This document shows positions 7,767 through 15,763 of a stretch of 20,143 nt of DNA, in pieces. Every line of letters starts with the position of its first letter. The stretch's first letter is position 1. A program made the translations under genes and the position numbers. Under the pieces are notes generated by a model that searched no databases, had not been told where the DNA came from, and saw nothing but the letters and a program-made list of their open reading frames with translations. Source of the DNA: Flavihumibacter sp. UBA7668 (GTDB lineage: Bacteria > Bacteroidota > Bacteroidia > Chitinophagales > Chitinophagaceae); NCBI RefSeq assembly GCF_002483205.1, contig NZ_DLHM01000005.1, positions 482,645 to 502,787 of the forward strand. Reading direction: 5' to 3'.

Positions 7767-7774
7767 TATCTTTG
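7767..7774 (+). promoter_or_regulatory. -7 promoter box of nadC (near-leaderless)
   Basis: TATCTTTG is an exact match to the Bacteroidota TAnnTTTG box. Only 5 bases separate it from the nadC ATG at 7780, so transcription would start at or beside the start codon and the mRNA would be leaderless or nearly so. No TTG lies at the usual -33 distance, because the palindromic repeat is there. Confidence 0.65.
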
Positions 7775-7779
7775 TTCGT

Positions 7780-8637
7780 ATGGAGAATTTCGACAAACTT
7801 TTTGAGAAACTCGTTAAGGATGCTTTACTGGAAGATATTGGAACAGGTGATCATTCAACGCTTTGCTGTATTCCTGCCACTGAAAGCGGAACAGCCGTAT
7901 TGAAAATTAAGGAAGATGGTGTGCTTGCCGGGATGGAAGCCGCAGAGCGGATTTTTCGTTACGTTGAACCTGATTGTGTTTTCCGGCCTTTTAAACGGGA
8001 TGGCGATGCAATGCGAAACGGCGAAATCGCATTTGAAGTGGACGCCCGGGTTCAAACCATATTACAATGTGAACGACTCGTTTTGAATTGCATGCAGCGA
8101 ATGAGCGGAATTGCCGGCTTAACCAGGCAATACACCGACCAGCTGAAAGGGTTCCATACCCGTGTGCTGGATACCCGCAAAACAACACCAAATTTCCGGC
8201 TGTTTGAAAAATGGGCAGTAGCTATTGGCGGCGGCGTTAATCATCGTTTTGCCTTGTACGATATGATTATGCTCAAAGATAATCACATTGATTATTGCGG
8301 CGGAATTACAAAAGCGGTTGAAAAAGCCTGGAACTATGTACAGGAAAAAGCACCGGGTATGTTGATCGAAGTCGAAACCCGAAGTTTAGAGGATGTGAAG
8401 GAGCTGGTAAGTTGCGGAAAAGGCAAAGTATTTCGGATTATGTTGGATAATTTCACCCCGGATAGAATTAGAGAAGCACTTCCATTAATAGGAAAGGATT
8501 TCGAAACAGAGGCCAGTGGCGGCATTAACCTTACTAACCTGGTAGATTATGCGAAAACAGGTGTAGATTTCGTAAGTGTTGGTGCCTTGATCCATCAGGC
8601 TAGAAGTGTGGATTTAAGTCTGAAAGCAGTAAAGTAG
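7780..8637 (+). CDS. nadC: Nicotinate-nucleotide pyrophosphorylase (carboxylating), quinolinate phosphoribosyltransferase
   Basis: This 285-residue cytoplasmic enzyme makes nicotinate mononucleotide from quinolinate and PRPP, the third step of de novo NAD synthesis. Diagnostic stretches are LLEDIGTGDHST (16-27), the substrate-binding DTRKTTP (131-137), the segment through GGGVNHRFALYDMIMLKDNHI (150-170), EVETRSLEDV (197-206) and EASGGINLTN (244-253). Length is normal. I chose the ATG at 7780 because family members begin close to this residue and the -7 box lies directly before it; the upstream in-frame ATG at 7711 would place the terminator and repeat inside the protein. nadA and nadB are not in the window. 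The SUI1-like gene follows after 34 bases and may be co-transcribed. Confidence 0.97.
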   Translation: MENFDKLFEKLVKDALLEDIGTGDHSTLCCIPATESGTAVLKIKEDGVLAGMEAAERIFRYVEPDCVFRPFKRDGDAMRNGEIAFEVDARVQTILQCERLVLNCMQRMSGIAGLTRQYTDQLKGFHTRVLDTRKTTPNFRLFEKWAVAIGGGVNHRFALYDMIMLKDNHIDYCGGITKAVEKAWNYVQEKAPGMLIEVETRSLEDVKELVSCGKGKVFRIMLDNFTPDRIREALPLIGKDFETEASGGINLTNLVDYAKTGVDFVSVGALIHQARSVDLSLKAVK

Positions 8638-8671
8638 GAAATTCCAAAGGAATCAAAAAACATTAAACCGT

Positions 8672-9016
8672 ATGAGCAAAAAAAATAAAGGCGATAAGTT
8701 TGGGTTGGTTTATTCGACTGATCCGAATTTCAGGATGGGTGAAGAAGAGGCTGAAGAGCAGGAAACGCTGGAACCGGCTAAACAGGTTTTGCGAATCTGG
8801 CTGGAAACAAAACAGCGGGGAGGTAAAGCAGTTTCACTGATTTCCGGATTTGTGGGTACCGCCGATGATCTTGAAAAACTGGGCAAACAACTCAAAAATT
8901 TTTGCGGAACAGGTGGTTCTGTAAAAGATGGAGAAATCTTAATACAGGGCGATCATCGCGACAAAATTCTTGGCTGGTTAACCAAACAGGGATACACCAA
9001 AACAAAAAAAGTCTGA
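8672..9016 (+). CDS. SUI1/eIF1-like translation initiation factor family protein (YciH type)
   Basis: This 114-residue protein has a charged N-terminal tail (1-36, with a Glu-rich run GEEEAEEQE). A SUI1 fold follows at about 38-112: LRIWLETKQRGGKAVSLISGF, then LKNFCGTGGSVKDGEILIQGDHRDKI, then GWLTKQGY. The GTGGSVKDGEI loop is the family hallmark. In archaea and eukaryotes the family checks start-codon choice on the small ribosomal subunit; in E. coli YciH is linked to translation under stress. A similar role is inferred here. It is 34 bases downstream of nadC on the same strand. Its stop codon falls within the left arm of the hairpin at 9009-9038. Confidence 0.93.
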   Translation: MSKKNKGDKFGLVYSTDPNFRMGEEEAEEQETLEPAKQVLRIWLETKQRGGKAVSLISGFVGTADDLEKLGKQLKNFCGTGGSVKDGEILIQGDHRDKILGWLTKQGYTKTKKV

Positions 9017-9038
9017 ATCCTGCGAAAGATTCAGACTT
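9009..9038. terminator. Hairpin over the stop codon of the SUI1-like gene, possible terminator
   Basis: AAGTCTGAATC (9009-9019) pairs with GATTCAGACTT (9028-9038) in an 11-bp perfect stem. On the plus strand only two T follow, while on the minus strand a run of seven T follows the stem. It may stop the SUI1 transcript, or act on minus-strand transcripts that read past the phosphoesterase gene. The stop codon TGA at 9014-9016 lies inside the stem. Confidence 0.6.
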
Positions 9039-9070
9039 CAGGTTGGAAAACGTTTAAACCAAATAATTAG

Positions 9071-9337
9071 ATGCAGCTCCCAGTTAGTAACCAATTGCTC
9101 AATTTGAATACGCTTTTTTTACTCGATGCTACCGAAGCTGCACTCGGGCTTTATCAGCTCATCTTTGTTTGTGCGGTGCTTTTATCACTTTACAGTGCCT
9201 ATACCTGGTATGAAGGCCGGCGCGATAAAGAACCGCTGGTTGAAAGAAAAGGCAGGATTTTATTTTTACTCGCAATTATTACAATGGTGGCCGTTTCTTT
9301 TGTTTCATATGCCATTACCGGGCAACTCCCGTTTTAA
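9071..9337 (+). CDS. Small two-helix membrane protein, function unknown
   Basis: This 88-residue protein has two predicted membrane helices (about 26-44 and 62-82). They are joined by a short charged loop, WYEGRRDKEPLVERKGR (47-63), giving a hairpin topology with the loop probably on the cytoplasmic side. I recognise no family. The gene starts 54 bases after the SUI1-like gene on the same strand, beyond the hairpin at 9009-9038, and ends 15 bases from the convergent phosphoesterase gene. An overlapping frame from 9126 exists but is less plausible. That it is a real gene is supported by coherent hydrophobicity and by filling the space exactly between its neighbours. Confidence 0.7.
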   Translation: MQLPVSNQLLNLNTLFLLDATEAALGLYQLIFVCAVLLSLYSAYTWYEGRRDKEPLVERKGRILFLLAIITMVAVSFVSYAITGQLPF

Positions 9338-9355
9338 ATTATTAGTTGATGGTTA
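9338..9355. repeat. Weak period-7 tract between convergent stop codons
   Basis: After the stop of the 88-residue gene, the plus strand contains ATTAGTT followed by GATGGTT (9341-9354) and then ATTTAAT, a degenerate heptamer pattern. The tract fills the 15-base gap between the two convergent genes and runs into the phosphoesterase stop codon (9353-9355). It is listed because clearer period-7 tracts mark other gene ends in this window. Confidence 0.3.
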
Positions 9356-10246
9356 TTTAATTGTCAGAGGCATATAGTTGTTTTCAAGACTACCATCCGC
9401 ATAGAGCTTTAAGATCGCATAACCGGGTGGTGTTTCCTGGTAATAATAAGGCGCTGCAGATCGTTTATCTCCTTCACCCCACCAGAAACCACTCATAGCT
9501 CCATTACAGAAATAATGAACGCCATTGTACCAGGCCCGGTCAAGCAGGTGTTGATGACCACTCAGACAAACTTTAACCTGATCTTTGTATTGATAGAATA
9601 ATTTCTTCAGCTCCTTATGATCTTTATGCTGTCCCCCTTCAAAGGTTCCGGTTACCGTCAAAATTGGATAATGCGACATCAGTAAGGCAAATTCTCCTTT
9701 TTTAATTTCGCTTAATTTAAGCTTCAGCCATTCCATTTGTTCGGGATCCAGCGTGATACCCGGATTATTTCCATCCAGCACTATAAAATGCCAGTTTTTC
9801 TTTTGGAAATGATAATAACGATGCGGCATACTCGCCCGTTTGGCCGCATAGGCTACACCATACATGGGATCTTCTTTTGAAGGAGCTGCCCACCAGGGAT
9901 CATGATTCCCGATACAGCTATATACTTCGTATGCTTTTAAGGAGCTCATACAGTTGTCCCATGTTTTCCATTGTTCCAGCACGCGGTCTCTGGTTATGTC
10001 ACTATAATCAGCTGCATGTATGGAATCACCGGTATTCAGGAAAAAATCAATGCGGTTTTTTTTGATAGTTTCAAGACAGCGCAGGAAACGATTGGGTATA
10101 TCATCATCCGGCCGGATATGTACATCTGTAATATGCGCCAGGGTTAATACCGGTTTGGATTCGCTGGAAAGGGTATTCGCCAATCCGGCAGTTGGAATCC
10201 CTGCCAGGGATAATGGAGCCAGGGATAAAAAACTTCTTCTTTTCAT
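9353..10246 (-). CDS. Secreted calcineurin-like metallophosphoesterase
   Basis: This 297-residue protein has an N-terminal MKRRSFLSLAPLSLAG signal with twin Arg-like character (K2 R3 R4), cleaved near residue 24. It therefore acts in the periplasm or at the surface. All five metal-binding motifs of the family are present: D41-V-H43, G73-D74, G113-N-H115-D116, S191-H192-Y-P, and G230-H231-Q-H233. A two-metal phosphoesterase (mono- or diesterase) is expected; the substrate is unknown. It lies downstream of susD, beyond the hairpin at 10284-10319, so it may be expressed by readthrough or its own promoter. If it is part of the locus, the imported nutrient may carry a phosphate ester, which is inference. 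Confidence 0.92.
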   Translation of the reverse strand: MKRRSFLSLAPLSLAGIPTAGLANTLSSESKPVLTLAHITDVHIRPDDDIPNRFLRCLETIKKNRIDFFLNTGDSIHAADYSDITRDRVLEQWKTWDNCMSSLKAYEVYSCIGNHDPWWAAPSKEDPMYGVAYAAKRASMPHRYYHFQKKNWHFIVLDGNNPGITLDPEQMEWLKLKLSEIKKGEFALLMSHYPILTVTGTFEGGQHKDHKELKKLFYQYKDQVKVCLSGHQHLLDRAWYNGVHYFCNGAMSGFWWGEGDKRSAAPYYYQETPPGYAILKLYADGSLENNYMPLTIK

Positions 10247-10283
10247 GATTATCTGCTTAATAATACAGCGCCATCATTTAAAA

Positions 10284-10319
10284 GAACGAAGCCTGCGCCG
10301 GTTAAGGCCGGCTCCGTTC
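10284..10319 (-). terminator. Terminator hairpin downstream of susD
   Basis: On the minus strand GAACGGAGCC (10319-10310) pairs with GGCTTCGTTC (10293-10284) over 10 bp with one G-U, and an inner GCCGG/CCGGC adds further pairing. Four T follow. The hairpin lies 25 bases after the susD stop. Confidence 0.8.
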
Positions 10320-10326
10320 CTAATCA

Positions 10327-10347
10327 AAACTGACTGCTAACTGCTCA
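10327..10347 (-). repeat. Period-7 tract overlapping the susD stop codon
   Basis: On the minus strand the susD stop TGA begins TG, AGCAGTT, AGCAGTC, AGTTTTG: three heptamers in phase, the first starting inside the stop codon. The phase and the AGTT/AGTC core resemble the GGAAGTT arrays at the end of the window. Confidence 0.55.
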
Positions 10348-12129
10348 TTGCCAACCAGCCGGTTGGGTAAGATTTTTATTCAAAATGGTTTGTTCCTGTG
10401 GTATAGGGAAATAATAATATTTAGGCTCAATAAAACTTCTTGGCTGTTGCCGGTCTTTTCCAAAAAGGATGGCACCGGAATCCGTGTTTTCCAAATAGAA
10501 ACTTTGATCGGTAAGGTAAAACTTGATGAGTTTGCTCTTAATTTCTGAAGGCAAATGATTAATCGGATCCTCCGCTCCCTGCTCTTTCAGAATGGCAATA
10601 TCTTCTTTTCCGTCACCTGTAACATCGTAGGCGCCCAGTGCCGGCAAATACATTCCTTTTGAATGAATGCCCAGTAAACGCCCGGCTTTCCATCTGTACA
10701 GATCATCAAAACGGAAACCTTCACAGGCCAGTTCAATTCTGCGTTCTCTTCTTATTTCAAGCAAAACACCTTTATTTGTTCCACTAACCAGCGGGTATTT
10801 TTGTGCCTGGTAAGCATCAGGTGCTGCATTTGATGTAACAAGGCTGAGATCAGGCATACCTACCCGACGTCTTAGTCTGTTTACTGTTTGGTCAAGATCT
10901 GTTTGTGTGAGGGTACCCAGTTCTGCTTTTGCCTCTGCATTGATCAGTAGAACTTCGGCATAGCGGTAAATTGGCAGATCGGTATAATTCAATCCCCATC
11001 CTCCACGAAGGGCGGGATCTCTGGGGAAGAATTTGATCTGCAAATAACCACCGAAATTGGGTTTGATTACAAAAGGCGCATTGGCAGGTGCCGTTGCGAA
11101 TCCGGGTGGCATAATGGTTTCCTGCAGACGAGGATCGCGATTTTGAAAAACTTCTACAAAGGGTTTTTTATCAAAATCTGGAACACTGGTAAATGGACTG
11201 CCATCGCTCATCAGAAAATCATTCATCAGGTCAGCACTTAATGCCCATTGCCAATCCATCACCACATGTGTGTTATTGGCCACACCTTCGTCTTTGTTGT
11301 TTTTCTGTAGAAAAATAACTTCTTTATTTGCTGATAAATTATTGCTTGAAAACAGGGCTCGATAATCGGTTGCATTGGCGCCTGTAGAATAGATGGTGAA
11401 ACCACCATTAGCCATGATTTCCTGAGTTGCTGTTGCTGCTCTTTCCAGAAAGCCGGCGGCAGTTGATTCCAGTCCCAGTTCGTCATGATATTTTCTATAG
11501 GTGCCTTCATGCAGGGCAATTCTGGATAATAACTGAAGGGCAGCCCAACGGGTTAGCTGTGTATTGTTGGTGAGCGATGGAAGGATATTTGCAGCGGCAA
11601 ATTCCAGGTCGTTCATAACCGAATCAACTACCAGTTCCCGACTATCTTTGGGTTTGTAAAGTAGCTCTTCATCACTTGTGCCGATTACGGAACCATACCA
11701 GGGAACATCGCCATAACGCTTTACCATATTGTAATAAAAATTGGCGCGGAATAAACGGGCGATTCCGATATAGTGGTTGATGGTAGTCTGGTCGCCGCTT
11801 GTTTTGCCAACATTTTGCAGCATAAAATTAATACTGCGTAATGTGCCCCAGTTATTCCATCCACCTACTGTAGCTGGTGTAATGCCTCCTCTTACCAGAT
11901 TGTCAACATCACTCGATCCTGTATATACAGAAATATTATCAGAATAAAGATCATCCCATCTGGAACGGATCTGGCTGTAGAATCCGTTGGTATAGGTTTG
12001 AAGATCTGATGGTGTATTGAAGAAATCTTCTTTGGTAATCGAGGTTTGTGGTGTACGCTGCAGGAAATCTTTTTCACAGGAAGCGAAAAACACTCCCATC
12101 AGTATACATAAACGAATTGCGTATTTCAT
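10345..12129 (-). CDS. SusD/RagB-family outer-membrane nutrient-binding lipoprotein
   Basis: This 594-residue surface lipoprotein caps the SusC channel and captures the nutrient. The lipobox is FFAS-C18, followed by EKDFLQRTP, the usual mature SusD N-terminus. The SusD-like helical repeats follow, including RLFRANFYYNMVKRYGDVPWYG (about 128-149) and GGWGLNYTDLPIYRYAEVLLINAEA. The C-terminal RagB/SusD motif RRERRIELACEGFRFDDLYRWKAG and the terminal YYFPIPQEQTILN are present. Length is normal for SusD. The start is 19 bases after the susC stop, the standard susC-susD arrangement. The fold does not reveal the ligand. Confidence 0.96.
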   Translation of the reverse strand: MKYAIRLCILMGVFFASCEKDFLQRTPQTSITKEDFFNTPSDLQTYTNGFYSQIRSRWDDLYSDNISVYTGSSDVDNLVRGGITPATVGGWNNWGTLRSINFMLQNVGKTSGDQTTINHYIGIARLFRANFYYNMVKRYGDVPWYGSVIGTSDEELLYKPKDSRELVVDSVMNDLEFAAANILPSLTNNTQLTRWAALQLLSRIALHEGTYRKYHDELGLESTAAGFLERAATATQEIMANGGFTIYSTGANATDYRALFSSNNLSANKEVIFLQKNNKDEGVANNTHVVMDWQWALSADLMNDFLMSDGSPFTSVPDFDKKPFVEVFQNRDPRLQETIMPPGFATAPANAPFVIKPNFGGYLQIKFFPRDPALRGGWGLNYTDLPIYRYAEVLLINAEAKAELGTLTQTDLDQTVNRLRRRVGMPDLSLVTSNAAPDAYQAQKYPLVSGTNKGVLLEIRRERRIELACEGFRFDDLYRWKAGRLLGIHSKGMYLPALGAYDVTGDGKEDIAILKEQGAEDPINHLPSEIKSKLIKFYLTDQSFYLENTDSGAILFGKDRQQPRSFIEPKYYYFPIPQEQTILNKNLTQPAGWQ

Positions 12130-12148
12130 GGTTCAGTTCGCTTTAAGA

Positions 12149-15100
12149 TTAATAATTCAGGTTCAGGCCAATCGAATAAGTGCGTTGAAACGGATAAGCT
12201 GCTCCCGAACTGCTTCCCGCACTCAGAGATTCAGGATCCAGTTTCACTTTTACTTTACTTATTTCAAACGCATTTTCCGCACTCAGGTAAAAGCGGATTT
12301 TATTGAACTTCAGACGCTTTGTCCAGGCAGCCGGTAATGAATAACCCAGCGTAATATTCTTCATCCGCATATACGCAGCATTTTGCATATAGCGCTTGTT
12401 GGGTATACCCAGCTGGGCCATATTGTCTTCGGCAGCATAAGCACGAACCGCCGGGAAATAAGCATTCGGATTTTCAGGCGTCCAATGATCCAGGTTCTGC
12501 TTGGTTACATTGGTCCAGGGTTGCGCAAATATTCCCCAGAAATAAACATTGGATGCACCGGGATACCAGTCTCTTTTTCCAATTCCCTGAAAGAACAGGC
12601 GTAGATCAAATCCTTTCCATCCAGCTGAAAGGTCAACTCCATAAGGATATCGTGCACTGCTGTTTCCAACTTTAAACAGATCACCCGGGTTATCCACGGT
12701 TCTTTCACCCATATCAACAACGCCGTCTTTATTTCGGTCAGCAAACTTTGGATCTCCAACAAAGAATTGATAACCCTGATCATCTGTTCCCATGGCACGC
12801 TGATCGGGATGTTGTTCCAGGTCTTCTTCATTCTGAAAAAATCCTTCAATTTCAGCTCCCCATATTTCTCCAATTTCCTGTCCCTCATAATAATTGCTCA
12901 GCAACTTACGTGGGTTATCAAATCGGGTAATCCAGGAGCGATTGTCAGCCAGTGTAAATGTGAGGTTGTAATGAAACGCAGAGCCGCCAAGCATAGCGTT
13001 ATCGCGCCAGCCCAACCGCATTTCCCATCCTTTCGTTTTTAAATCACCGGAGTTTTCACGTGGTACGCCTGTTCCAAAAACAGCAGGAAGGGTTTTACCC
13101 GGAATCAGCATGTCATTGGTATAGCGGGTGTATTTATCAAAATTGAGTTGCAGGCGATTTTTAAAGAAAGCCAGATCAACACCCAAATTAACCGTACTTA
13201 TTTTTTCCCAGCTGAAATTATCAGACACTGCTCCGGGGGCATATACTGCCATCGGACGTCCGGTTCCCAGAATATAACTTACCTGACCATTGGACATGGT
13301 AGGGATATAGGCGTATTCACTTACAGATGCCTGATTTCCCAAAGTGCCATAGGAAGCTCTGAGTTTAAAATGATCCAGTCCGATTCGCTGATTGATTCCA
13401 CGGAAAAAAGATTCCTCCGAAACAACCCAGCCGGCAGAAGCAGATGGGAAAAATCCCCATCTTTTATCCTGCGGAAAACGGGAAGATCCATCATAGCGGC
13501 CATTAAACTCCAACAGGTACTTTGAATCGTAATGATATCCCAAACGATAAAATATACCCTGAACGGCCCAGTCAACAATTGACTCAGTTTCAGTCATTGT
13601 TCCTGTGCTGAGTCCGATTGATGGAAGTGAGGTGGAGATGATATTATTTCGGGTAGCACTGAATTGTTGGTTGATGCGGTATTCCTGATTGTATCCAACC
13701 AATGCCTGCAGGTTATGCTTCCCAAATTCTTTGTGGAAATCGGTATACAGGTTTACTACATTGTACTGGGTGGTACTGTTCTGACTTCTTGCCCAGCTGG
13801 TAGTAGCACCGGTATAAGCGACAGGATTATTAGGTCCGTTTTTATAAGGAATGGGTATGTCGTAGGAGCGGGTCGTACTGGAGCCTCTGCGAATGCTGTA
13901 ATCTGCTTTAATGTTCCAGATATTTTTGATAATCGCAGCATTGGCAGAAAACGTTGTCTGGAATTCATTCAGACGGGTCCTTGCACGTCCGCCTGTTTGT
14001 AAACTTCCCAGTATGGAAGCTCCGGCTGAAGTCCAGGTGCCATCCGGATTTTTCGGTACATCCAGCGGATTGGTACGATTCACATTCCAGAAGAAATTGC
14101 CATCCAGAAATACCGGTGCTTCGTATTGAGAACTGGTAATAAGTGTATTGTTGGAGAAGGTCAGCCAGTCAGTGATTTTCAGATCGGCTTTGCCCCGCAT
14201 ATTATAGCGCTTAAAGACATCGTTTCCGTATTTCAGCAGTCCATCCTGCTGGTAGTAGTCTCCCGATAAATAATAGCTCAGCTTTTCTGTTTTTTGAGAA
14301 AGACTAAGGTTGGTATTATAGGTAGGCGCCTTGCTCATATACGCTTCATCCAGCCAGTTGGTGGAACCGAAATAGGCCCAGTTTTCCGGGTTAGCCGGAC
14401 TTGGAATTACTGCCGGAAGAGAAGGGTTTTCGGATCGTTGTTTCGCATACTCACGTACTGCTTCCGGGTATAAATTATACAGGGGAACTGCAGCTTTGTG
14501 TTTGAGATCCATTACCGTATATGGATCAGTTACCAGCTCAGGTAATTTTCCCACTGTTCGAAAGGCTACCGTCGAATTGAGGCTTACATTGAGTTTGCTT
14601 CCTTTGGCTGATTTGGTGGTTATCAGAACAACTCCAAATGCTGCTCTCGCTCCATAAATTGCTGCGGAAGATGCGTCTTTCAAAACGGTTACCGTTTCAA
14701 TATCATTGGGATTGATCCGCGCAACCTCGTCTGAAGTAAAGGGCACATTATCTACCACAATCAACGGATCGCCTCCATTCAGACTGGTAAATCCCCTGAT
14801 ATTGAAAGCCGGATTACTCGTAGCCCGGCCATTCGACTGGGTAATATTCAGGTTGGGAATTAAGCCTTGCAAACCGGCACCCACATTCGCAATCGGACGG
14901 CTTTCCAATTGCTTCGATGTGATCATATCCACCGCTCCGGTCAGGTTTACTTTTTTCTGAATACCAAAACCGACCATCACCACTTCCTCCAGATTTTTAT
15001 CTCCCGGAACTAAACGGATCGCCAGATCATTGCTTCCCTGTACGCGGATTTCCTGTGTAATATATCCGATATAGGATATTTCCAGAATATTGTTATCTGT

Positions 15101-15604
15101 GGCTTCTATTTCAAACTGCCCCTGGTTATTGGTATAGGTGCCGGAATTGGAGTTTTTTATCCGTACACTTACATTGGATAAAGGCTGACCATTTTCATCC
15201 AGGATTTTTCCTTTTATAATCCTGCTTTCTACTTCTTTATCTTCCCTTACAACAATCAGATTATTGTTTAGCAGTTTGTATCTCAAACTGGTATTGCGCA
15301 ACACTTTTTCAAGAACGGAATGAATGGAGGCGTTTTCGACTTCCAGATTAACCTTTAGATCGGATGGGAGTTTCCCATCTTCATATAAAAAACGATAATT
15401 GGTTTTTTTCTGAAGCAGGTTAAAGAATTTTTTCAGTTCGAGGTTTTTAACTGACACGGTAACTTCCTGCTGGGAGTAGCCTGTAGCAGAAGCGTGCAGA
15501 CAAATACCGATTAAAAGAATAGCAGTTAGTTTCATAATTACCAGCAGTTTGCGAAAGTTCTGGTGGATACCCCAATAAGACAGGGGTATACGATTTTTTT
15601 GCAT
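12149..15604 (-). CDS. SusC/RagA-family TonB-linked outer-membrane transporter with STN signalling domain
   Basis: This 1151-residue protein starts with a long N-terminus containing signal peptide MKLTAILLIGICLHASATGYSQ (about 24-45). An STN domain (about 48-120) follows, the part that touches a FecR-type anti-sigma factor in the periplasm. Next come a carboxypeptidase-D-like domain (about 129-200), a TonB-box-like EEVVMVGFG (206-214), a plug domain (about 215-330, with LKDASSAAIYGARAAFGVVLITTK) and a barrel ending in NLNY. The STN domain is what makes this a signal-transducing transporter and fits the fecR and ECF genes upstream. The start at 15604 is kept because related proteins share the basic N-terminal leader; M24 is an alternative. 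It is followed 19 bases later by susD. Confidence 0.97.
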   Translation of the reverse strand: MQKNRIPLSYWGIHQNFRKLLVIMKLTAILLIGICLHASATGYSQQEVTVSVKNLELKKFFNLLQKKTNYRFLYEDGKLPSDLKVNLEVENASIHSVLEKVLRNTSLRYKLLNNNLIVVREDKEVESRIIKGKILDENGQPLSNVSVRIKNSNSGTYTNNQGQFEIEATDNNILEISYIGYITQEIRVQGSNDLAIRLVPGDKNLEEVVMVGFGIQKKVNLTGAVDMITSKQLESRPIANVGAGLQGLIPNLNITQSNGRATSNPAFNIRGFTSLNGGDPLIVVDNVPFTSDEVARINPNDIETVTVLKDASSAAIYGARAAFGVVLITTKSAKGSKLNVSLNSTVAFRTVGKLPELVTDPYTVMDLKHKAAVPLYNLYPEAVREYAKQRSENPSLPAVIPSPANPENWAYFGSTNWLDEAYMSKAPTYNTNLSLSQKTEKLSYYLSGDYYQQDGLLKYGNDVFKRYNMRGKADLKITDWLTFSNNTLITSSQYEAPVFLDGNFFWNVNRTNPLDVPKNPDGTWTSAGASILGSLQTGGRARTRLNEFQTTFSANAAIIKNIWNIKADYSIRRGSSTTRSYDIPIPYKNGPNNPVAYTGATTSWARSQNSTTQYNVVNLYTDFHKEFGKHNLQALVGYNQEYRINQQFSATRNNIISTSLPSIGLSTGTMTETESIVDWAVQGIFYRLGYHYDSKYLLEFNGRYDGSSRFPQDKRWGFFPSASAGWVVSEESFFRGINQRIGLDHFKLRASYGTLGNQASVSEYAYIPTMSNGQVSYILGTGRPMAVYAPGAVSDNFSWEKISTVNLGVDLAFFKNRLQLNFDKYTRYTNDMLIPGKTLPAVFGTGVPRENSGDLKTKGWEMRLGWRDNAMLGGSAFHYNLTFTLADNRSWITRFDNPRKLLSNYYEGQEIGEIWGAEIEGFFQNEEDLEQHPDQRAMGTDDQGYQFFVGDPKFADRNKDGVVDMGERTVDNPGDLFKVGNSSARYPYGVDLSAGWKGFDLRLFFQGIGKRDWYPGASNVYFWGIFAQPWTNVTKQNLDHWTPENPNAYFPAVRAYAAEDNMAQLGIPNKRYMQNAAYMRMKNITLGYSLPAAWTKRLKFNKIRFYLSAENAFEISKVKVKLDPESLSAGSSSGAAYPFQRTYSIGLNLNY

Positions 15605-15611
15605 AATTTTG
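15604..15611 (+). promoter_or_regulatory. -7-like box for a plus-strand RNA opposite the susC start
   Basis: TAATTTTG on the plus strand is an exact match to TAnnTTTG. It overlaps the complement of the susC start codon and points into the fecR-susC gap. There is no clear TTG at -33, so promoter strength is uncertain. Confidence 0.4.
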
Positions 15612-15616
15612 GAATC

Positions 15617-15713
15617 TTACGTTTAAAGATGGGCATAGCTGTCCGCTCAAAGAGAGCCGATGCCTTTTTTGACTAAGTCTTAAGGGAGATGTGACCGCAT
15701 CTCTCTTTTTTGT
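15617..15713 (+). ncRNA. Candidate antisense small RNA to the susC leader
   Basis: Two hairpins, each followed by six T on the plus strand, lie in tandem in the fecR-susC gap, where no plus-strand gene exists. Hairpin 1 has GGCAT (15632-15636) with ATGCC (15660-15664), an inner GCTC/GAGC, then T6. Hairpin 2 has GAGATG (15686-15691) with CATCTC (15698-15703), then T6 from about 15706. A TAnnTTTG box lies at 15604-15611. The transcript would be about 50 or 97 bases and complementary to the susC mRNA leader. Antisense RNAs in this exact position (between anti-sigma gene and susC) are known to repress ECF-controlled sus-like loci in Bacteroides, DonS being the named example. Boundaries are estimates. 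Confidence 0.45.
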
Positions 15714-15763
15714 TTGTTTTGGATGATTACATAAGCAGCAGGTTTGGTGATTATTCAGGGTGG

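Noticed and set aside
7711..7779. Upstream ATG for nadC at 7711
   Set aside because: The extra 23 codons would be encoded by half a terminator hairpin and the palindromic repeat, and the -7 box lies after that ATG.
9126..9377. 83-codon plus-strand frame overlapping the small membrane protein gene
   Set aside because: It runs into the convergent phosphoesterase gene and has less coherent hydrophobic segments than the 9071-9337 frame.
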